In this document: positions 1-5,144 of the stretch, piece after piece | Numbering within the stretch: position 1 is the first letter of the stretch | How the letters are laid out: each line of letters starts with the position of its first letter | NCBI GenBank assembly: GCA_029938985.1 | Contig: JAOZTW010000421.1 | Location: 1 to 5,144 of the forward strand | DNA from: Bacteroidales bacterium | Lineage (GTDB): Bacteria; Bacteroidota; Bacteroidia; Bacteroidales; JAOZQN01 | DNA: 5,144 bases | Reading direction: 5' to 3' | Program-made: the position numbers and the translations under genes | The notes under the pieces: generated by a model | Databases searched by the model: none | What the model saw: the letters and a program-made list of their open reading frames with translations, nothing else | Told to the model about the DNA's origin: nothing

Positions 1-104
1 CAACTGAATTTCAACTGTATTTCATTTCTTTCTGCTGAGTTTCTACAAACTATTAACGATTTAAACAAACAATTTAACAATATTTTAATTCAATATTTAA
101 TCAC

Positions 105-1322
105 ATGAAAAATTTTAAATTATTAATAATATTAATATTAATAAGTATTAATTTGATAGCACAATCAGAGTATGATAATTATTTTAGAGCAATTGCCGCA
201 AAAGATAATTCTCAGTTTGAAGAAGCAATTATTCATTTTAACAATGCTATTCTACTGAATAATAACGATTTTAGTATTTACATTGAACGAGCTAAAGTGT
301 TTTATGAAATGAAAAAATATAATTATGCAATTTTAGATTATAAACAAGCCGAAAAAATAAATAAAAAAATAGGATTGTTAGAACTTTCAAAATGTTATGC
401 AATTAAAAATATGATAGATAGTAGTTTATTTTATCTTGAAAAATATTTAAAATTATATGATAAAATTCCGAAATCTGAAATAAAATTAGATGACGATTTT
501 GAAAATATAAACAATCTAAAGAAATGGAATGTTTTGTGGGAAAAAGATTGGTATTCTCCGATTGAAATAACTATAAATAAAGCTATTTACCACAAAAATC
601 AAAAAGAATATATTGAATCACTTTGGGAATTAAATTCGGTATTAAAAATAAACAAAAGGTATCATAAAGCATATTTTTTAAAAGGAGAGATTTTTGCCGA
701 AGTTGGTAATTATAAAGATGCTATAAAAAATTATTCAAAAGCAATAAAATTAAAGCCCAAAAATCCAACATATCTAATTGCAAGAGCAGAAATATATGCC
801 AAAGCAAAAAAATACAAAAAAGCAAAAGAGGATTACAATATTTCAATTCAACAAAATCCAAAAAATATCCATCTTTATTACAAAAGAGCATTGATACTTA
901 ATGAATTGAAGCAATACCAAGCAGCATTAAATGATATGGATACTTATTTTAAATATTATAATAATAGTGAGGTTAATTATTTTTATGGAATAATTCTGTA
1001 CAATTCAGAAGATTATATTAACTCGCTGAAATATTTTAATTTAGCAATAGAAAAAGATAACTCAGTTGTAAAATATTATTATGCCAGAGCCAATGCTTAC
1101 TTAAAGACAAGAACTTTTGAATATGCTATTGAAGATTACAATACAGTATTAGACCGAAGTCCAAAAAATACTGAAATATATTTACTTCTTGGAATAACAA
1201 AACTGGAACAAAACGATAAAGAATCAGCTTGTATGTACTGGCAAAAAAGTATTGATAATAAAGATTATAGAGCAAATAATTATATAATAAAACACTGCAA
1301 ACCAAATAGCAAAAAGAAATAA
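105..1322 (+). CDS. Secreted tetratricopeptide-repeat (TPR) protein
   Basis: 405 residues, complete. Residues 1-19 form a signal peptide: a short basic start (MKNFK), an Ile/Leu-rich core, then NLIA before Gln20, a typical signal peptidase I site, so the mature protein should be periplasmic or outside the cell. The rest is about nine or ten TPR-like helix pairs of 33-34 residues, at roughly 22-54, 56-89, 155-187, 188-220, 221-254, 255-288, 290-321, 323-355 and 356-385. They show recurrent TPR signatures such as NYKDAIKNYSKAIKLKPKN (202-220). A Trp-rich, non-TPR linker (about 125-155, with KKWNVLWEKDWYSP) splits the array. The C-terminus (ESACMYWQKSI...IIKHC) resembles the closing repeat of many Bacteroidota TPR proteins. 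TPR arrays bind proteins; the partner is unknown. The start is chosen because it gives the signal peptide. No ribosome-binding site is visible, as is normal in this phylum. The next gene starts 2 nt after the stop, so the two are probably co-transcribed. The TPR call is firm; the specific role is unknown. Confidence 0.93.
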   Translation: MKNFKLLIILILISINLIAQSEYDNYFRAIAAKDNSQFEEAIIHFNNAILLNNNDFSIYIERAKVFYEMKKYNYAILDYKQAEKINKKIGLLELSKCYAIKNMIDSSLFYLEKYLKLYDKIPKSEIKLDDDFENINNLKKWNVLWEKDWYSPIEITINKAIYHKNQKEYIESLWELNSVLKINKRYHKAYFLKGEIFAEVGNYKDAIKNYSKAIKLKPKNPTYLIARAEIYAKAKKYKKAKEDYNISIQQNPKNIHLYYKRALILNELKQYQAALNDMDTYFKYYNNSEVNYFYGIILYNSEDYINSLKYFNLAIEKDNSVVKYYYARANAYLKTRTFEYAIEDYNTVLDRSPKNTEIYLLLGITKLEQNDKESACMYWQKSIDNKDYRANNYIIKHCKPNSKKK

Positions 1323-1324
1323 TT

Positions 1325-2248
1325 ATGGAATCAAAAATAACTTACGAACAGCTCATTGATTTAATGCACAAATCGGATTTAAGAAATGAAAAAGCATGGA
1401 GTGAATTTAGAAATGAATATCGTTTCTATGTTAAAAATGAACAAAAAAAGCATGAAAGACGTAGCTTAGAAGAAGATAAACGTAGAAAAGAAGAAGATAA
1501 ACGTAGAAAAGAAGAAGATAAACGTAGAAAAGAAGAAGAAAAAAGAAGAAAAGAAGAAGAAAAAAGAAGAAAAGAAGAAGAAAAAAGAAGAAAAGAAGAA
1601 GAAAAAAATAAAAAAGAAGAAGAAAAAAGTAGAAAGGAAGAAAATTTGAAACGAGATAAGGAAGAAGAAGAACGTAGAAAAGAAGAGGTAAAGCGTAGAG
1701 AAGAAGAAGCAAAACGTAAAATAGATGAAATAACTAAGCGTGAACAGGCAGAAGAAAGGCGTAGTGAAAATTGGGAAAAGGAATGGCTCAAATTAAGAGC
1801 TTCAATAAAAGAAATTCATGGAGAACTTGGGGGTATTGGAAAAAGTAATGGAGAGATAGCTGAGGATTTTTTTTATTCAGGCTTAAAAAAATCAATGCAC
1901 ATTTTTGATATTGACATAGAAGAGATTGAAAAAAATAGAAATAAATTTAGAAAATCGTTACAACTAAAAGGAGAATATGATATTATATTAACTAACAGCA
2001 GTGTGATTGTATTGGTTGAAGTGAAATATAAATTTAAAGAAAGGCATGTAATAAAATTTGTTACAAAACAAATTCCCAAATATAAAGTACTATTTCCTGA
2101 AAGAAAAGATTATAAAGTATATGGAGCAATTGCAGGATTTACTTTTGAAGATAAAGCAATTGAGCTTGCTAATGAATACGGTTTGTTTATACTCACACAA
2201 TCTGGAGAGAACATAGAAATTGTGAAAAATGCTACTATTACTTATTAG
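1325..2248 (+). CDS. Charged-helix protein with C-terminal PD-(D/E)XK nuclease-like domain (DUF3782-like)
   Basis: 307 residues in three parts. Residues 1-40 are an ordinary N-terminal segment. Residues about 40-150 are almost entirely Lys, Arg and Glu, built around a 7-residue repeat (DKRRKEE or EKRRKEE). They lack the regular hydrophobic positions of a coiled coil, so a stiff single alpha-helix is more likely. Residues about 150-307 resemble the PD-(D/E)XK-fold domain of DUF3782-type proteins: a helix with GELGGIGKSNGEIAEDFFY (166-184, Glu177 and Glu180), then GEYDII with Asp219, then VEVK with Glu232 and Lys234, which fit the D...ExK metal-binding core. The strand-helix region YGAIAGFTFEDKAIELANEYGLFIL follows. 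All core acidic and Lys residues look present, so nuclease activity is possible but unproven for this group. There is no signal peptide, so it is probably cytoplasmic. It starts 2 nt after the TPR gene stop. The domain assignment comes from memory of the family pattern, and no function should be assumed. Confidence 0.88.
   Translation: MESKITYEQLIDLMHKSDLRNEKAWSEFRNEYRFYVKNEQKKHERRSLEEDKRRKEEDKRRKEEDKRRKEEEKRRKEEEKRRKEEEKRRKEEEKNKKEEEKSRKEENLKRDKEEEERRKEEVKRREEEAKRKIDEITKREQAEERRSENWEKEWLKLRASIKEIHGELGGIGKSNGEIAEDFFYSGLKKSMHIFDIDIEEIEKNRNKFRKSLQLKGEYDIILTNSSVIVLVEVKYKFKERHVIKFVTKQIPKYKVLFPERKDYKVYGAIAGFTFEDKAIELANEYGLFILTQSGENIEIVKNATITY
1475..1642 (+). repeat. In-frame 21-bp tandem repeat encoding a Lys/Arg/Glu heptad
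   Basis: Eight consecutive 21-bp units encode residues 51-106 of the nuclease-like protein. Units 1-3 are identical to one another (DKRRKEE, using cgt for the first Arg). Units 4-6 are identical to one another but of a second type (EKRRKEE, using aga). Units 7 and 8 have drifted (EKNKKEE, EKSRKEE). Two runs of identical units suggest recent expansion by slippage or unequal crossing-over, and 21 bp keeps the frame. Positions 1526-1608 contain no pyrimidine on the + strand. Long open frames on the opposite strand here are artefacts of this composition. Confidence 0.95.
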
Positions 2249-2306
2249 CTATTTTCATAAATTTATTACAGGACACTCCTAAGTAAAAAAAATAACTAAG
2301 CCTAAT

Positions 2307-2407
2307 CTACTTGTTTGTTTTGCCCTTTTAAATAAATTTAAGAAGTCATTAAATAGCTCGCTATTTGCAGATTATTAAATTATTAAAAGAACAAAAAAAC
2401 GGCGTAT
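2307..2407. repeat. Module A, left copy: conserved hairpin repeat
   Basis: About 101 bp, matching 4568-4669 at roughly 87% by hand alignment with small gaps. Fixed blocks include CTACTTGTTT, TTTTGCCCTTTTAAA, a 28-bp block around AAATAGCTCGCTATTT, and AAAAGAACAAAAAAACGG. It folds on itself: 2318-2341 is largely complementary to 2375-2396, interrupted by a CC/AA mismatch and single-base bulges. At the tip, AAATAGC pairs with GCTATTT (2351-2366). There is no T-tract after the stem on the + strand, so it does not look like a simple terminator. Confidence 0.8.
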
Positions 2408-2414
2408 TTTGGAG

Positions 2415-2440
2415 TTCCTTATTATTTCATTTTCACTAAA
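2415..2440. repeat. Module B, left copy: 26-bp identical repeat
   Basis: This 26-bp segment (starts TTCCTTATT, ends TTCACTAAA) is identical to 4837-4862. It is the most strongly conserved piece shared by the two intergenic regions. A near-identical inverted form also lies at 4535-4556. Here B sits only 7 bp after module A; in the right copy the gap is 167 bp. Confidence 0.85.
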
Positions 2441-2454
2441 AACCCAAAACTCTG

Positions 2455-2521
2455 CGTTACACAAAATTATTAAAACACTCATTTACATAAATAAACTCAA
2501 ACTTTAAGAATTTTGAAAGCC
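2455..2521. repeat. Module C, left copy
   Basis: This 67-bp segment starts with CGTTAC and ends with AAAGCC, and is alignable with 4934-5001 at roughly 70%. Shared blocks are CGTTAC, AATTATTAAAA, CTCATTTACA, TAAACT and AAAGCC. It has its own dyad symmetry: AAATTATTAAAA near 2464-2475 is complementary at 10 of 12 positions to CTTTAAGAATTT near 2502-2513, and TTTA/TAAA lies close to the centre. A TATTTTTG resembling the Bacteroidota -7 promoter box follows at 2524-2531, but no TTG lies at the expected upstream distance. Confidence 0.7.
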
Positions 2522-2587
2522 AATATTTTTGAGTTCTTAGGAGTACCCTACATATTAAGCTATAAAAATTAAATTAATAATATTCAA

Positions 2588-4450
2588 ATGATAAGCTACA
2601 TACAAGCAGAAAATATAACAAAATCTTTTGGAGAACTTGTTCTTTTTGAAGATATTTCTTTTAGTATAAATAAAGATCGAAAAGTTGCAATAATTGCAAA
2701 AAATGGTACAGGAAAAACTTCTTTATTAAATATTCTCACTGGAAATGATACTGCTGATGAGGGAAAAGTTACACAGAAGAATGGAATTACTATTGGGTAT
2801 TTAGAACAAAGTCCACATGTTGACAATTCTAAAACTGTTATTGAACAGGTGTTTAACTCTGCAAATAAAATTGTAGAAATAGTAAGTAACTACGAAAATG
2901 CTATTGGTGGAGATAACGAAAAAGAAATGCAGGAAGCAATTGAACAGATGGATTTTTATAAAGCATGGGATTACGAAGCTAAAATAAAACAAATACTTAC
3001 ACAGTTAAAAATAACGAATTTAAAACAAAAAGTGGGAGAGCTTTCGGGCGGGCAAAAAAAACGACTTGCAATTGCTAATCTATTAATTAACGAACCAGAT
3101 TTACTTATACTTGATGAACCTACAAATCACCTTGATTTACAACTTATTGAATGGTTAGAAGAATATATGCAAAAATCAAAATCTACTTTGTTGATGGTTA
3201 CGCATGATAGGTATTTTTTGGATAGAATATGTAACGAAATTATTGAAATAGACAATAATACAGTATATAAATACAATGGTAATTATTCGTATTTTCTGAG
3301 TAAAAGAGCAGAAAGGGTGCAAATTCACAACTTAAATGTAGAAAAAGCACAAAATTTGTTACGCACTGAATTAGACTGGGTTAGAAGAATGCCCAAAGCA
3401 AGAGGAACAAAAGCGAAATATAGACTTGATAATTTTGATAAGTTAAAAGAAAAATCAAAAGGGAAGATTATTGACGAAAAACTTGAATTAAATATTAAAA
3501 CTAGAAGAACTGGAAAAAAAATTCTTGAACTTTATAATATTAGCAAAGGTTATGGCGATTTGAAGTTAATAAAAAATTTTTCGTATAAATTTAATTTTAA
3601 TGAAAAAATTGGAATTGTGGGTAATAATGGCTCAGGAAAATCGACTTTTTTAAATCTTATTACAGAGAGTATTGAGCTTGATGAAGGCAGAATTGAAAAA
3701 GGGAAAACAATTGTTTTTGGATATTACAAACAAACAGGAATGAAAATTTCTCCAGATAAAAAAGTTATTGAAGTAATAAAAGATATTGCAGAAGTTATTA
3801 CTCTTGGTAATGGCAAACAACTAAGTGCTTTGCAGTTTTTAGAAAATTTTTTATTTCCCTCAAAAATGCACTACAACAAAGTAGATACACTAAGCGGAGG
3901 CGAAAAAAGAAGATTGTATTTAATGACCGTTTTGATGAAAAATCCAAATTTTTTAATACTTGATGAACCAACTAACGATTTGGATATAGCAACTCTTAAT
4001 GTTTTAGAAAACTATTTAATAAATTTTAGTGGTTGCCTTATTATCGTTTCACACGATAGGTATTTTATGGACAAAGTTGTGGACACACTTTTTGTTTTTG
4101 AAAAAAATGAACAAATTAATAATTTTATTGGAACATATTCTGATTATTATTTTCAAAAAAAAGAAAAGGAAAAAAAAGAAAAAAAGAATAATATTAATAT
4201 AAAACCCGTACAGCAAAAATCTGTAAAAATTAAGAAAAAGAAATTAAGCTACAAAGAAAAAAAAGAATTTGAAATCATTGAGAAAGAAATACCTATGTTG
4301 GAAATTAAAAAAAAGGAAATTGAGACATTACTTAATTCTGGAAAACTCAACCATACCGAGATAGCAGAAAAAGCCAAAGAATTAGCTAAAATAAAAGATA
4401 CAATAGACGAAAAAGAAATGATTTGGCTTGAGTTAAGTGAAAAAATGTAA
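2588..4450 (+). CDS. ABC-F family ATPase, Uup-like
   Basis: 620 residues, complete, close to the length of E. coli Uup (about 635). Two ATP-binding cassettes lie on one chain with no membrane segments, which defines ABC-F. Cassette 1 has Walker A AKNGTGKT (37-44, Ala replacing the usual first Gly), signature LSGGQ (152-156), Walker B LLILDEP with catalytic Glu177, and switch His206. The linker (about 235-310) contains ELDWVRRMPKARGTKAKYR, matching the P-site-tRNA-facing linker of Uup-type proteins. Cassette 2 has Walker A GNNGSGKS (345-352), LSGGE (435-439), LILDEP with Glu460, and His489. Residues about 525-620 are Lys/Glu-rich and predicted coiled coil, like the Uup C-terminal domain. Family members act on ribosomes in the cytoplasm, with Uup also linked to DNA and to transposon excision; a role as a drug-resistance ribosome protector is less likely from the architecture but cannot be excluded. 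The start ATG fits the family N-terminus. The gene stands alone between two copies of a repeat element, with no clear promoter. Confidence 0.95.
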   Translation: MISYIQAENITKSFGELVLFEDISFSINKDRKVAIIAKNGTGKTSLLNILTGNDTADEGKVTQKNGITIGYLEQSPHVDNSKTVIEQVFNSANKIVEIVSNYENAIGGDNEKEMQEAIEQMDFYKAWDYEAKIKQILTQLKITNLKQKVGELSGGQKKRLAIANLLINEPDLLILDEPTNHLDLQLIEWLEEYMQKSKSTLLMVTHDRYFLDRICNEIIEIDNNTVYKYNGNYSYFLSKRAERVQIHNLNVEKAQNLLRTELDWVRRMPKARGTKAKYRLDNFDKLKEKSKGKIIDEKLELNIKTRRTGKKILELYNISKGYGDLKLIKNFSYKFNFNEKIGIVGNNGSGKSTFLNLITESIELDEGRIEKGKTIVFGYYKQTGMKISPDKKVIEVIKDIAEVITLGNGKQLSALQFLENFLFPSKMHYNKVDTLSGGEKRRLYLMTVLMKNPNFLILDEPTNDLDIATLNVLENYLINFSGCLIIVSHDRYFMDKVVDTLFVFEKNEQINNFIGTYSDYYFQKKEKEKKEKKNNINIKPVQQKSVKIKKKKLSYKEKKEFEIIEKEIPMLEIKKKEIETLLNSGKLNHTEIAEKAKELAKIKDTIDEKEMIWLELSEKM

Positions 4451-4567
4451 CAAATTTTATTGGTCAATCATAGAAGCTCAAAAATCAAAAACCTGAAAAT
4501 TAGTAAGGTTTGAGTTCACAACTGTATATGAATATTTAGTGAAAAAGAAAAAATAATTGGCTACAAC

Positions 4568-4669
4568 CTACTTGTTTATTTTGCCCTTTTAAAAATTTTA
4601 AAAATATCATTAAATAGCTCGCTATTTGCAGATTTGTTAAAATTCTAAAAGAACAAAAAAACGGCGTAT
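4568..4669. repeat. Module A, right copy: conserved hairpin repeat
   Basis: About 102 bp, roughly 87% identical to 2307-2407 and in the same orientation. The same hairpin forms: TTTTGCCCTTTTAAAAA and the following bases pair with TAAAATTCTAAAAGAACAAA, and the tip AAATAGCTCGCTATTT (4612-4627) is unchanged. Lower in the stem, AATTTTAA here faces TTAAAATT, where the left copy has AATTTAA facing TTAAATT: a base gained on one arm is matched on the other. Just outside, GGCTACA (4559-4565) can pair with TGTAGTT (4672-4678) using two G-T wobbles, a stem not shared with the left copy. Confidence 0.8.
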
Positions 4670-4696
4670 CCTGTAGTTACTTAGGAATTGTCAAAA

Positions 4697-4827
4697 AATA
4701 ACTTCGGAAACTGCGTCATTATTTCACTATTTTTAGAAAATAAAATAAAGTTTCAAATAATTCATTATTAGTAATTTGTTTTAAGTCCCAAAAACAGCAA
4801 ACTAATTTAACAGTTTCCGAACTTATT
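4697..4827. repeat. Inverted-repeat unit inserted between modules A and B
   Basis: AATAACTTCGGAAACTG at 4697-4713 and CAGTTTCCGAACTTATT at 4811-4827 are complementary at 16 of 17 positions and enclose 97 bp. The interior is AT-rich with no usable reading frame, and I do not recognise it. The unit has no counterpart in the left intergenic region, so it is either a separate small element nested in the repeat or an extra structured module of it. Confidence 0.7.
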
Positions 4828-4863
4828 ATTTTCTAATTCCTTATTATTTCATTTTCACTAAAC

Positions 4864-4905
4864 AAAAGTCAAACATAAATGTTTGGCTTTTATTTTATTA
4901 TTTTT
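4864..4905 (+). terminator. Rho-independent terminator
   Basis: A 12-bp stem pairs 4864-4875 (AAAAGTCAAACA) with 4880-4891 (TGTTTGGCTTTT), with one G-T wobble, around the loop TAAA. It is followed by a T-rich tail to 4905. It is oriented to stop + strand transcription and lies 413 bp after the ABC-F stop codon, unusually far, with most of the right repeat copy in between. It either ends a long ABC-F 3' untranslated region or ends a transcript of the repeat itself. On the opposite strand the tail after the stem is weaker. Confidence 0.75.
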
Positions 4906-4907
4906 GG

Positions 4908-5027
4908 GCGTTTTTCACGAGTATTAATTTCTTCGTTACTTTTGAATTATTAAAATGCTCATTTACAAAGGTAAACTTTAATTCTAATATTTCAAAAAGC
5001 CTTGATCTTGACTCTCGTGAAAAACGC
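4908..5027. repeat. Module C, right copy, enclosed by a perfect 14-bp inverted repeat
   Basis: GCGTTTTTCACGAG (4908-4921) and CTCGTGAAAAACGC (5014-5027) are perfect inverted repeats; with two G-T wobbles the stem reaches 17 bp. The enclosed DNA holds module C (4934-5001; CGTTAC, AATTATTAAAA, CTCATTTACA, TAAACT, AAAGCC), alignable to 2455-2521. Module C also has an inner small hairpin, TTTAC-AAAG-GTAAA. The left copy has module C without this stem, carrying different flanking bases, so the core is conserved while the enclosing stem is not. Confidence 0.75.
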
Positions 5028-5036
5028 TTATTTTTG
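5008..5036 (+). promoter_or_regulatory. Bacteroidota-type promoter candidate
   Basis: TATTTTTG at 5029-5036 matches the phylum's -7 consensus TAnnTTTG exactly, with TTG at 5008-5010 18 bp upstream as the -33 element. Transcription would begin near 5041-5045, about 20 bp before the small frame at 5063. The right arm of the 14-bp inverted repeat lies in the promoter spacer, so folding of that repeat could affect the promoter. The match is good but single short boxes are easily found in AT-rich DNA. Confidence 0.5.
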
Positions 5037-5062
5037 TAAAATATTAATAACCAAACTAAATT

Positions 5063-5095
5063 ATGAAAAAAATAACTTTAGTATTTTTCTTTTAG
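5063..5095 (+). pseudogene. Ten-codon signal-peptide-like frame, possibly a broken gene start
   Basis: The frame reads MKKITLVFFF and then stops. A Met-Lys-Lys start and hydrophobic run look like the beginning of a Bacteroidota signal peptide, and a promoter-like sequence lies just upstream. Adding one base in the T-run would extend the frame only to MKKITLVFFLGILK before another stop, so a simple frameshift does not restore a gene. It may be a decayed gene start, a tiny leader, or chance. Another ATG at 5130 (MLFLF to the window end) could be the true start of a downstream gene, which cannot be judged here. Confidence 0.25.
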
Positions 5096-5144
5096 GCATA
5101 TTAAAATAAATAATTAACCAATTTAAGCGATGTTATTTTTATTT

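Larger units (their letters stand above)
2271..2548. mobile_element. MITE-like 278-bp repeat element, left copy
   Basis: The ends are imperfect 13-bp inverted repeats: GGACACTCCTAAG at 2271-2283 and CTTAGGAGTACCC at 2536-2548. They match at 11 of 13 positions with a 9-bp perfect core, ACTCCTAAG. The tetranucleotide TACA lies directly outside both ends (2267-2270 and 2549-2552), which fits a 4-bp target duplication, although four bases in AT-rich DNA is weak evidence alone. Inside are three modules that recur in the same order right of the ABC-F gene: A (2307-2407), B (2415-2440) and C (2455-2521). No transposase or credible reading frame is present, so it would need a helper in trans if mobile. 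It fills most of the gap between the nuclease-like gene and the ABC-F gene. It could instead be a structured RNA or a dispersed regulatory repeat. Confidence 0.6.
4535..4862. repeat. Expanded right copy of the repeat, B'-A-insert-B segment
   Basis: Bounded by a 22-bp inverted repeat: 4535-4556 (starts TTTAGTGAAAA) and 4841-4862 (ends TTTTCACTAAA) are complementary at 20 of 22 positions. The right arm lies within module B (4837-4862), identical to 2415-2440. The span holds module A (4568-4669) and, between A and B, an extra 167 bp that includes another inverted-repeat unit (4697-4827). In the left copy A and B are 7 bp apart, so this copy has gained the insert or the left one has lost it. No flanking target duplication is seen at these ends. 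No credible coding frame is present. Confidence 0.7.

Noticed and set aside
1..104. Promoter for the TPR gene
   Set aside because: No TAnnTTTG with an upstream TTG is visible in the 104 bp before the start; the promoter may lie outside the window.
1426..1791. Long open frames on the minus strand opposite the charged repeat, rich in Ser, Leu and Phe
   Set aside because: They are mirror images of the purine-rich 21-bp repeat, which contains no stops on the opposite strand. They show no domain and no start context.
2375..2482. Minus-strand 35-codon frame within the left repeat (starts MSVLIILCN)
   Set aside because: It is not kept in the right copy, where the equivalent ATG reads only MSILIIQK before a stop. 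It crosses modules conserved as DNA rather than as protein.
4489..4511. AAACCT/AGGTTT hairpin shortly after the ABC-F stop as its terminator
   Set aside because: Only 6 bp of stem with an 11-nt loop, and it is followed by GAGTTCAC rather than a T-tract.
2307..4669. CRISPR array
   Set aside because: Only two copies about 2.2 kb apart, with a gene between, and no short regular repeat-spacer pattern.
2271..5027. Repeat copies as integron attC sites, making the ABC-F gene a cassette
   Set aside because: No paired RYYYAAC/GTTRRRY core sites are found at the ends and no integrase is in the window; the modules do not have attC organisation.

Overview
The window is very AT-rich (roughly three quarters A+T by eye) and reads as a chromosomal fragment of a Bacteroidota bacterium. 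Four things support this: no Shine-Dalgarno-like sequence in front of any gene, a secreted tetratricopeptide-repeat protein of the style common in that phylum, an ABC-F protein whose first P-loop has a variant seen in Bacteroidota homologues (AKNGTGKT), and a promoter-like sequence matching the phylum's -7 box (TAnnTTTG) near the right end. Species cannot be named from this.

Layout. Positions 1-104 hold no gene I can support. A likely two-gene operon follows on the + strand: a signal-peptide TPR protein (105-1322), then after 2 nt a protein with a long charged helix and a C-terminal PD-(D/E)XK nuclease-like domain (1325-2248). The 339-bp gap 2249-2587 is mostly one repeat element (2271-2548) with inverted ends and a possible 4-bp target duplication. 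Next is a complete ABC-F ATPase of the Uup type (2588-4450). The remaining 694 bp (4451-5144) has no convincing gene. It carries a second, expanded copy of the same repeat element (4535 to about 5030), a rho-independent terminator inside it, a Bacteroidota-type promoter at its right edge and a 10-codon signal-peptide-like reading frame.

The most interesting content is non-coding. The gaps on either side of the ABC-F gene carry the same modules in the same order and orientation: A (about 100 bp with a long hairpin), B (26 bp, identical in both copies) and C (about 67 bp). In the right-hand copy, extra inverted-repeat segments separate the modules. The flanking stems differ in sequence between copies but stay self-complementary, and the module A hairpin shows a compensatory change. 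This suggests a structured, dispersed repeat family (MITE-like or RNA-like) rather than random spacer. Its identity and function are not known to me.

The genes show no obvious joint pathway. The TPR protein is exported and the nuclease-like protein is probably cytoplasmic, so their close spacing suggests shared transcription rather than a shared location. The ABC-F gene appears to be a separate transcription unit between the two repeat copies.
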